A DNA stretch of 15,033 nt from Chitinivibrionales bacterium (lineage in GTDB: Bacteria; Fibrobacterota; Chitinivibrionia; Chitinivibrionales; WJMI01). Location of the stretch: positions 1 to 15,033 of the forward strand of contig WJJU01000687.1 in assembly GCA_014729595.1 (NCBI GenBank), given 5' to 3'. This document shows, piece after piece, positions 8,011 through 14,014 of this stretch; position 1 is the first letter of the stretch, and each line of letters starts with the position of its first letter. The notes beneath the pieces were generated by a model. That model searched no databases and was not told the origin of the DNA. It was given only the letters and a program-made list of their open reading frames with translations. Made by a program: the position numbers and the translations under genes.

Positions 8011-9840
8011 CTAAAGAATACTTCCGAGCGAGTTATTACATATTATATCGTTTCTCCGCAGGTGCTGCATATAACCTTTCGCTTTGCGGCGTCGGCAAGG
8101 TGTGTATGTCGATGGTGAAAACAATTCTTTTTCTGGAAGGAGAGGGGGGAGGAGCAAATGTATTGCCTCTAATGGAAGAAGAAACGGGCACAAATCGTCG
8201 ATCTCTTGGTCGGTGAGGCGCGAGATTACCCCATGCTTTCCTTCGGCGAAAAGCTCGCGTAGTGTCGTGTACTTGCCGCTGTAGAGATAGGGAACGGTTC
8301 GCCGGCATTCAATTAAAGCCGGCGTATCGAATCGGCTACCCAAATCGTATGATTCACGCACACTACATCGTGATCTTCCAGGTCGGTATAAAAAAGGGCT
8401 CCGGATGACATTGGTCGCACGAAAGATTGTCCTAAAGAACAGTTCCTTACCACGAAGAGCGGCCCCGGAAGGCTCCCCGTTAACCAAGTGCGGACTCTCT
8501 GCGGGGCGCATCCCTTCGATATAGCACTCAACGGCCTCGGCCTTTTCTTCTTCCGTGTCGACAAATAATATGAATTGAAAGCCGACATGCACGGCAACGG
8601 AATAATCCTGACGAATGTCGTGAGGCATAGCCGGGGGAGTGTAATTGGCAATTAAGAGGGTTTTTACATCCATTGGATTACCACGTCCGTCATTCTCAAG
8701 ATCCCAGGTGGGTGCGTTCGAGCGGCCGAAGGGGGAGCAAAAATGGCACGATTGCCGGTTCTGAAAACAGATGGATGCATGATGGAAAAGCAGCTCACCG
8801 TAGCGGGCTTCGGTCATGGGGACCACCGGCCCGAGAGCGAATGCCGAGACCGACGGTATCGTTTTGGAAAGGTCAACCACCGCGATACTGTCCGAAAAGT
8901 ATTGGCTCAGATAGACTTTTGATTCTATTGAGACAACCTCGCGCGTACCCTTGCCTTAAAGCGCAATTCACTCTTTGAGACCTTAGGGAAAGGTGAAATC
9001 GTGCTCGACATTCTGGGCTGTTGCGACCTTTTCGATCATTCCGGGAAGATCTATGGCAATCAATTCGTGAGTACCGGAAATGGCACGGGCAGCTTTTGTC
9101 CATCGGCGGAACAGGTGATTTTTTGCGGATTTTCGGCGCCGCGCGAGATGTCGTCCAGAATAACGGTATTTTTCAACTCTCGAGCGTTCAGGTCTATTAC
9201 CGCCGGCTCGTTGGAATGGATCCAGCCCTGCTCGATTTTATCCGTCGTAATGTGGAATCGTCCAAGTACCTCGGTTACGAAAGCGTGTTTTCCGTCGGGC
9301 GAAATGCACGTCCCGGCAAGGGTATGCCTGCCGTTTTCCAATTCTACATTGGTGATTATTTTGTGCGTAGCGGTACTTATCCGCGAAACTTCGCAGGTAA
9401 CGGTGTCGACGTTGGAGGGTTCCTCGGGAAGGTTATTGGTAACCACCAACATATTCGCCCAGAGGTCTAAGCGCGGCGGCGTACGGTTCGAGTGGAACCG
9501 GTATTGCGTCGATCTGACCCACCGTCGAAGCATCAAGGACCCACACGTTGTCATCTAAGCGATTGCAGACAAACAGTTTCGTGTCGTCAGTGCTGAGAAC
9601 CGGGGCTATGCAGCCGTAGCCGCCCTCGTATGTTTTAAGTATCGAGTGGGAAGCCGCGTCGATAACGTAAATCAAACGCTTGTATTTACCTCCCCCGAAC
9701 AGGTCACATAAAGACGCGTAACGTCCGAAGACACCGCAATGCCCGATGGTCCCTGCTTGAGTGGTGTTTTGACGGCAATTGTCTGCGCCGGGAGGCTAAT
9801 GATCGTTAAGTTGCTTAAGCTCGGTAGCTACGTTCGTGAT
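8011..9840 (-). pseudogene. YVTN beta-propeller / diheme cytochrome c peroxidase-like (MauG-type) protein, multiply broken
   Basis: Segments in successive frames add up to one gene. The N-terminal part is a seven-bladed YVTN-type propeller: NLTIISLPAQ, GPSGIAVSSD.TRLYVT, IYVIDAASHSILKTYEGG, LFVCNRLDDNVWVLD, LVVTNNLPEE, SPDGKHAFVTEVLGRF, ELIAIDLPGM and YLSQYFSDSIAVVDLS. The C-terminal part is cytochrome: GELLFHHASICFQ, the heme site SCHFCS, DLENDGRGNP, SPHLVNGEPS, the heme site SCDQCHPEPF, SRFDTPALIE, VPYLYSGKYTTLRELF. Lesions seen: frame changes at about 9815, 9692-9696 (G run), 9455-9465, 9075-9105 and 8975-8990; TAA at 8956-8958; and three single-base losses at 8380-8440 around the second heme site. 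The first heme motif has Ser instead of the axial His. The family is a periplasmic or exported c-type cytochrome, needing the CcsBA system encoded downstream. The true start is not clear. Confidence 0.8.
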
Positions 9841-10179
9841 TCGTCGATCCGTAAAGGAAGATTTTCTCCTTTACTTTCCTGTTTTAGTTCGAGCTTATGC
9901 GGGGAAGGGGTTACGCCAAAATCGGGTGAAATCCCGATATCCGTCACTCCGACGCCGGGCTTGTTCCGGAGTCCGGTGGGCATAATGCTTTTTTTTTTCG
10001 CTTTCGGTCTTCGATGAACCAATACCTTAAGAAACGCAATTCTCACCCGGATGCATCAGAGGCCATACGGAATACTGGGCATCTTAGACACATTGTGTCC
10101 CTCATTGGGAGCGTGCCGGCTCGGTTGCGTCTCTTATAGGGGAGGGCATGTTCGGGGGGGGTATCAACGTGCAAGCGGC
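9841..10179. other. Non-coding spacer with hairpin and homopolymer runs
   Basis: No protein similarity was found here in any frame. It contains a perfect inverted repeat GTAAAGGA-N8-TCCTTTAC at 9851-9874, a run of ten T's at 9989-9998 following a small CCGG-AGT-CCGG stem, and a run of eight G's at about 10155-10162. The upstream end and promoter of the propeller/cytochrome gene should lie here but cannot be placed, since its N-terminus is degraded. The T-run might act as a plus-strand terminator, but the stem is weak and no plus-strand gene precedes it. Confidence 0.35.
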
Positions 10180-10510
10180 ATGTCACCTCTCGTAGGTGAG
10201 CATTCTTAAATGTTCCGTACCGCGCTAAGCCTCTAATCTTGTCTTGCGTTCCGCTTGGCCCCTTTCTCGGATTGCTTCGCCGTGCTCTGCGCGCCTCCGT
10301 GGGCTCTGAGTCACGCCAACTGCAAGGCTACAACTATTTTGTCGCCCCTCCCTTCGTCCCGCCGACGGGATCAGGGTATATCGTTTACCATGTCGGCGGG
10401 ATGTGGCATACTCGCACCATTTCGGTACGAGCCTCCCCGGGGCGCATTCCGTGCTCGCTTACGAGCTTTCACGGCATCGCCCGGCGGCTACGCTCCTGAA
10501 GGTCCGCCGA
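10180..10510 (-). ncRNA. Hairpin-rich structured RNA candidate (HEARO/omega-RNA-like)
   Basis: The block has no convincing protein but a series of long complementary arms. Given as plus-strand positions these are: 10483-10487 with 10504-10508 (GGCGG/CCGCC); 10449-10457 with 10462-10474 (an inner GCTCG/CGAGC stem inside CCGT/ACGG); 10411-10418 with 10424-10431 (CTCGCACC/GGTACGAG, one G-U); and 10358-10366 with 10392-10400 (CCCGCCGAC/GTCGGCGGG, nine perfect pairs with a smaller GGTA/TACC stem inside). Read on the minus strand, the order of a CCGCC-type stem, GATGCCGTG and a CTCGTAAGCGAG hairpin recalls the RNA that accompanies IscB/IsrB nucleases (HEARO, omega-RNA). That likeness is from memory and not verified, and no IscB-like ORF follows. 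The strand is inferred from it. A structured RNA or a degenerate mobile element is the safer statement. Confidence 0.4.
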
Positions 10511-10592
10511 ATAGAATTTCGAAATTACAATCAAATCCCACCTTTCGCCCGGCGCCCCGAAGCACATCAGTTCTTTCGGTTGGCACCAAGCA

Positions 10593-11111
10593 TCAGAGAC
10601 TCTTGTTTTGGCCTTTGTTTTTACCGGTATTAGCCAACCAACCTTTTATGCCCGCGCTGTAATGTTTCACATTGGTATATCCTTGTGCGGTCAAAAACCG
10701 GGCGGCCTCGATCCATGCGCCGCATTTGGGACCTCCGCAGTAGGCAATTACCGGCGTGCTCTTATCTTCGGGGAGCGCGTCCGCAAGGGTTTGTACATCG
10801 TAGAAGTTGACGGCTCCGGTCACATGAGCCTTTTGGTAGTCCGCCGGGCGGTTCACATCGATAATTACCGCGGAGCTTTTCTCGATCAACTTGAGCAACT
10901 CCTTGTGCGAGATGTCGCTGTAGATACCCCTGTAATACGAAAGCTTCTCCTCCTTAGATTTGAATGCCGGGCCAACCTTGATTGCCTCGAGCGAGGTCTG
11001 CCTCTTCATTGGTTTTTTGCCCCCCTTGGGACAGCAGGCATCGCCGGCCGTAAGGTTCGCCATTAATCCGGCTCCCATCAGTATTGCCGTGGCACATGCG
11101 GTGAATTTCAT
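10593..11111 (-). CDS. Exported rhodanese-domain protein
   Basis: The start ATG at 11111 has AAGGAGG five bases upstream. The 172-residue product begins MKFTACATAILMGAGLMANL, a signal peptide with probable cleavage near LTAG-DA, then a Cys-Cys/Lys-rich linker (ACCPKGGKKPMKR). Residues 62-160 form one rhodanese domain: YSDISHKELLKLIE, AVIIDVNRPADYQKAHVTGA (CH2A-like start with the Asp), and the catalytic loop AYCGGPKCGAW with Cys125 as the likely persulfide-carrying residue and a second Cys at 130; it ends YSAGIKGWL. Single-domain exported rhodaneses act on sulfur or as thiol carriers in the periplasm; the partner here is unknown. It lies upstream of, and in the same direction as, the broken cytochrome operon, separated by about 750 bases, and is itself undamaged. 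Confidence 0.9.
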   Translation of the reverse strand: MKFTACATAILMGAGLMANLTAGDACCPKGGKKPMKRQTSLEAIKVGPAFKSKEEKLSYYRGIYSDISHKELLKLIEKSSAVIIDVNRPADYQKAHVTGAVNFYDVQTLADALPEDKSTPVIAYCGGPKCGAWIEAARFLTAQGYTNVKHYSAGIKGWLANTGKNKGQNKSL

Positions 11112-11797
11112 ACCGGCCTCCTTGATTATGTTATGTGAAAAACGCTTAGGTATCAAAACTAATGCCAACAACTTCAGTTAAGGTAGGACAATGTATTGTA
11201 GTTCACGTGCTTGGTCGTGAACATGCGGATTCATCATAAGTGTGCATAGAATTTTGTACATTTGGACGGAAGTGTCCGGAAAAACTGTTCAACATTTGCA
11301 TTTGACTGGCTAATCCTGTGCCGCCCCGGGGGCGGTTGAAGGGGATGCTCTCAACTCAAGCGCTGTAAGATGTCGTGTGCGCGATCCTATGGACACTTCA
11401 CCTCCGGTCGCTCCAGTTTCGTGACCGCCACTTGCCCTAAGATGCCGGATTAACAATGCTGGAACGAGGCTGGTGTCATACGGGCGAGTTAAACTTTGGG
11501 AAGTACTCTTGGTCGACTCGCCGGAGCATTTTAGTAGGCCAAGCGACTCTGAACGAATTTGCTTCACGGGCGACCGCACAACGGAGGGCCTGAGTGCTGT
11601 TTCAATTGGAGTAACGGCTTTGACGGCAAAGATTTAAATGAAAGAATGCGAGTCGCGGGCTTGACGTTGGATCCAATATCGCCTACAATTAAAAGGCAGA
11701 GTGAAAAGCCTGATTCCAATAGTGGCATTAGCATTCACCAGGGAGCCAAACAAGGTCATTCGCTGCTCGGGATGTATCAAGCGGAAGGATTATAAAA
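11112..11797. other. Long intergenic region with palindromes
   Basis: This stretch of about 690 bases lies between the rhodanese start and the next possible gene. It holds a perfect palindrome CCGCCCC-G-GGGGCGG at 11321-11335 and a spaced inverted repeat GGCGAGT/ACTCGCC at 11483-11489 and 11516-11522. Short open frames on both strands show no domain, signal peptide or good ribosome binding site and read as chance. The promoter of the rhodanese gene must lie within the first 100 bases (A/T-rich around 11125-11160), but no candidate has acceptable spacing to the ribosome binding site. Remnants of an inserted element are possible but not shown. Confidence 0.4.
11321..11335. repeat. GC-rich palindrome
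   Basis: CCGCCCC-G-GGGGCGG is a perfect seven-base inverted repeat with a one-base centre. No T-run follows on either strand, so it is not a standard terminator. It could be a protein-binding site or part of a larger structured element. Confidence 0.5.
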
Positions 11798-12049
11798 ATG
11801 AGTGATTACACTTCGGTACACCAATCAGCCATGGCCGGTGAGAACTTCAACCAAGCGTGGCTTGATGAGAACCGGCGGACGCGTAGGGAATGTGTCGACG
11901 GTGAAAGGGGTTACACTATCTTGCAGTGTGCCACTTTTCCCCTGCACTCATTCGGAGAAACTGTGACAAGCTTAATTTTTCAAACCGTAGCCTACACGGT
12001 CGTGTTCCTGTTCGTAACGCTCCCGGGTTGGTTTGCCGGAGAAGTTTAG
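11798..12049 (+). CDS. Possible small membrane protein, 83 residues
   Basis: An ATG with GGAAGGA about eight bases upstream opens 83 codons. The N-terminal 45 residues are polar with an Arg-rich patch (DENRRTRREC); the last 27 contain one probable membrane helix (TSLIFQTVAYTVVFLFVTL) ending PGWFAGEV. No family is recognised, and the codon pattern is not clearly that of a gene. It stands alone in a largely non-coding stretch, in the same direction as the marR unit but outside its promoter. It may be a chance frame, or the remnant of a membrane protein. Confidence 0.3.
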   Translation: MSDYTSVHQSAMAGENFNQAWLDENRRTRRECVDGERGYTILQCATFPLHSFGETVTSLIFQTVAYTVVFLFVTLPGWFAGEV

Positions 12050-12061
12050 GTGGGGCAATCA

Positions 12062-12087
12062 CCACACACGCTACCCACACACGCTAC
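12062..12087. repeat. Tandem 13-base direct repeat
   Basis: CCACACACGCTAC occurs twice, head to tail and without mismatch, at 12062-12074 and 12075-12087. It lies about 80 bases ahead of the marR promoter. It could be an activator-type site or a simple duplication. Confidence 0.7.
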
Positions 12088-12167
12088 ATATACTATTAAA
12101 ACCGCCGGAGCGAACACCCGGCAAGCTTCAGCTCAAGCGCTTACTGGAAAATAGGCGGCTAGGGTAC

Positions 12168-12196
12168 TTGCATCTCAGGGAAGAAAATAGTATACT
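12168..12196 (+). promoter_or_regulatory. Sigma-70 promoter of the marR unit
   Basis: The -35 element TTGCAT at 12168-12173 and the -10 element TATACT at 12191-12196 are separated by exactly 17 bases. Transcription should begin near 12203, inside the operator that follows at 12200-12214, so a bound repressor would block it. The predicted 5' leader is about 130 bases. Confidence 0.7.
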
Positions 12197-12199
12197 TTG

Positions 12200-12214
12200 G
12201 TTTAGTCTCTAAAC
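12200..12214 (+). promoter_or_regulatory. MarR operator copy 1 (GTTTAG-N3-CTAAAC)
   Basis: A perfect six-base inverted repeat, GTTTAG TCT CTAAAC, begins three bases after the -10 hexamer and covers the likely start point. The size and symmetry fit a winged-helix MarR dimer. The same repeat with another spacer lies at 12857-12871, which supports it being the target of the regulator encoded between the two copies. Confidence 0.65.
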
Positions 12215-12250
12215 AAATTTTTCTCATACCGCGAGTCGGCCGTGGAGAGA

Positions 12251-12286
12251 ATGAAGGCGTGTGCTGATAATCATGGTGGTGAATGA
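12251..12286 (+). other. Possible leader ORF ahead of marR
   Basis: Within the predicted marR leader, GGAGAG is followed almost at once by ATG and eleven codons (MKACADNHGGE) to TGA. The TGA overlaps an ATG at 12283 as ATGA, which opens 34 more codons in the same frame phase as neither marR nor the leader (begins MSESRICVVGGGNCPWG, ends at 12387). The Gly-rich start recalls the nucleotide-binding start of LOG-type proteins, but the frame ends inside the marR N-terminus. These may be a translated leader, a truncated gene, or chance. Confidence 0.2.
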
Positions 12287-12334
12287 GCGAGAGCCGTATT
12301 TGCGTTGTTGGCGGCGGGAATTGCCCATGGGGTT

Positions 12335-12826
12335 ATGATGAGGAACTTGGGAGAATATTCGGGAGAACGAGAACGGCTTGTTTTTGAGGTTTCTGAGCAG
12401 TTTTTGCGCTTAGTAAATAAGTTCGCCGCCGTTCATGGACAACCACGCGATTTTGGGATCGGAGAAAAGCTGTATCCCTCCGAAATTCACATGCTCGATG
12501 TGATGGGGGAAAATCCTGATTATGGGGTAACCGAACTGGCCGGCATAATCGGGGTGACTAAAGGGGCGGTATCACAAACGGTATCACGCCTGGAATCGAA
12601 AAAACTCCTTGCCAAATATCGCGATCCGCGTGATGATCGTACGGTATTGTTCAAGCTCACCGAAAAAGGCCGAATCGCTTGCCGAGGACATAGAGAGTTC
12701 CATCATTGGCTCAATCATTCTATTCTAAAGCGCATAAAAGGCATAACCAACCGGCGCATTATGGAGTACTTGGAGACTAATCGAATCATTGAGGAATTTG
12801 TAGATGAGATGATCGGTGGGGAATAA
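12335..12826 (+). CDS. MarR-family transcriptional regulator
   Basis: The product of 163 residues (ATG at 12335; a second ATG follows at once at 12338) has the MarR layout: an N-terminal helix (RLVFEVSEQFLRLVNKF), a winged helix-turn-helix at about residues 49-115 with LYPSEIHMLDVMGE, VTELAGIIGVTKGAVSQTV (recognition helix), a wing RDPRDDRTVLFKLTEKG, and C-terminal dimer helices. The RBS is weak (TGGGG about six bases upstream), so translation may be low or depend on upstream reading. The effector is unknown; there is no obvious Cys sensor pair. Operators lie at its own promoter and again 30 bases after its stop, ahead of the methyltransferase, so autoregulation and control of the next gene are inferred. 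A start further upstream (TTG at 12305) is open but less like the family. Confidence 0.9.
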   Translation: MMRNLGEYSGERERLVFEVSEQFLRLVNKFAAVHGQPRDFGIGEKLYPSEIHMLDVMGENPDYGVTELAGIIGVTKGAVSQTVSRLESKKLLAKYRDPRDDRTVLFKLTEKGRIACRGHREFHHWLNHSILKRIKGITNRRIMEYLETNRIIEEFVDEMIGGE

Positions 12827-12856
12827 TTTTTCGTTGTTTGCTTTTTTTCTTTAAAT

Positions 12857-12871
12857 GTTTAGCGGCTAAAC
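12857..12871 (+). promoter_or_regulatory. MarR operator copy 2 (GTTTAG-N3-CTAAAC)
   Basis: GTTTAG CGG CTAAAC has arms identical to the copy at the marR promoter; only the three-base spacer differs. It lies 30 bases after marR and 14 bases before the methyltransferase start, directly ahead of its GGGAGGG ribosome binding site. The preceding T/A-rich stretch (12826-12856) could hold a promoter, but hexamer spacing is poor, so the site may act as a roadblock or as the operator of a weak internal promoter. Confidence 0.65.
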
Positions 12872-12885
12872 TATCGGGAGGGATC

Positions 12886-13440
12886 ATGGGTGCTCATCAA
12901 CATGTTTGTTCGGCGGAGCATGCAAAATGGCTCAATAATTGGGCTCGTAAGCTTCTTCAGAACCCGGAACGCTTTGTCGGCAGGTTCATCAAGGAAGGTG
13001 ATACCGTTGCCGATTTTGGATGCGGACCAGGCTTTTTCACGGTTCCAATGGCGGAGATGGTCGGTGGATCCGGAAAAGTTCTTGCTTTTGATATTCAGCA
13101 AGCGATGCTCGAGATTGTTCGTCGCAATGCGGAAAAAAAAGGAAGCGCGGATCGAATCGAGCTTCGCCTCTGCATATCAAACACGCTTGTTGGCTTGGAC
13201 CGCGATATCGATTTCGCATTGGCGTTTTACATGGTGCATGAGCTTGTCGACAGAGATGCTTTTTTCGGCGAACTGAGAAATTATCTGAGGACAAACGGGC
13301 GAATGCTTGTGGTTGAGCCGCCGTTTCATGTGACCGCGGAATCATTTGAAGAGACGGTAGCGGTGGGGGAGAAAGCCGGTCTAAAAGTTAAAGAGAGACC
13401 GAAATGGTTCATGAACAGGGCTGTGCTTTTTTCGAGGTAA
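12886..13440 (+). CDS. Class I SAM-dependent methyltransferase
   Basis: ATG at 12886, with GGGAGGG five bases upstream, decides the start against the longer open frame. The 184-residue product begins with an HxHVC segment (MGAHQHVCSAEHAKWL) and QNPERFVGRFIKEGDTV, which marks a subgroup of small stand-alone methyltransferases that share this His/Cys N-terminus. SAM-binding motif I is VADFGCGPGFFTVP (residues 41-54); the acidic residue after strand 2 is in KVLAFDIQQAML; IDFALAFYMVHELVD is motif IV, and LRTNGRMLVVEPPFHV the post-motif. The substrate cannot be read; the His/Cys pair hints at a metal or thiol ligand. Placed after marR with a shared operator sequence, it is likely the main regulated target. 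No damage is seen. Confidence 0.9.
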   Translation: MGAHQHVCSAEHAKWLNNWARKLLQNPERFVGRFIKEGDTVADFGCGPGFFTVPMAEMVGGSGKVLAFDIQQAMLEIVRRNAEKKGSADRIELRLCISNTLVGLDRDIDFALAFYMVHELVDRDAFFGELRNYLRTNGRMLVVEPPFHVTAESFEETVAVGEKAGLKVKERPKWFMNRAVLFSR

Positions 13441-14014
13441 GGGCTGATTCCTTATTGGAGCTTGTTACCGGCGGGGGTGCCTAAAGACGAAAAAATCAGA
13501 GAAGGCGCATGGTGATCGAAGTTTGCTTTCGCCGAATTTTACCATGGGAAGCCGGCGGAATCATCAGGCTCTCTTCTCCGATCCCTTGTTTCCTACAATC
13601 ACCTATATTTACGGGTACAATTCGGTAGCGCACTCGTGCAGTGCATTGTACTTTGACGGTTCAATGACGGTTCAATGGCCGTGTGGCGGCACTGAGAAAG
13701 CATCTTGAAACTCTTGTGTCGCACAAAGCCCGAGCGAGATGTGGAATTGCCGAGGAAGGCGACTTGAGAGCCCGCGTGATGGGCGGTCAAGCGGTGAAAG
13801 CCAACCGGGCATATCCTCGGCGATATATCGATGCGGGCTGAAGGAGGCAGTGTTATCCGCTCGACGCCGGGTGGCTATAGCGGAAGTTTAGCGATGCTTT
13901 TTAGAGGGCGCGACAGTAACCCGGGGAAATTAAACTGAAACGATAATACCGAATGCTTGTCGTCCTACGGCGTATGCGTAAGCATGGGGCGGCGCATTCC
14001 ATCAAGACAGAGCT
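13441..14014. other. Non-coding gap before lnt
   Basis: No gene with a recognisable domain lies in these 574 bases. Short frames occur on both strands without ribosome binding sites. Seen here are a tandem 11-base repeat at 13654-13675 and a spaced inverted repeat ATGCTT/AAGCAT at 13953-13958 and 13980-13985, about 30 bases before lnt. No terminator was found after the methyltransferase and no convincing promoter for lnt. Confidence 0.4.
13654..13675. repeat. Tandem 11-base direct repeat
   Basis: TGACGGTTCAA occurs twice head to tail at 13654-13664 and 13665-13675. No function is evident; replication slippage would explain it. Confidence 0.7.

Noticed and set aside
2518..8958. Recoded stop codons (TGA as Trp or Sec, TAG as Pyl)
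   Set aside because: All three stop codons occur in frame in different broken genes, intact genes in the window end with TGA and use TGG for Trp, and no SECIS-like element or conserved Sec/Pyl position is evident.
9989..9998. T10 run as an intrinsic terminator
   Set aside because: The stem ahead (CCGG-AGT-CCGG) is only four pairs and too distant, and no plus-strand gene precedes it.
10239..10662. Overlapping plus-strand frames of 86-135 codons opposite the structured block and the rhodanese gene
   Set aside because: Pro/Arg/Ser-rich, no ribosome binding sites, no domain; explained by GC-rich hairpin sequence and by the antisense of the rhodanese gene.
11559..11795. 78-codon plus-strand frame upstream of the small membrane ORF
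   Set aside because: No ribosome binding site, no domain, irregular composition.
13523..13790. Short frames of 61-63 codons on both strands before lnt
   Set aside because: They overlap each other and the tandem repeat, and have no start signals or recognisable sequence.
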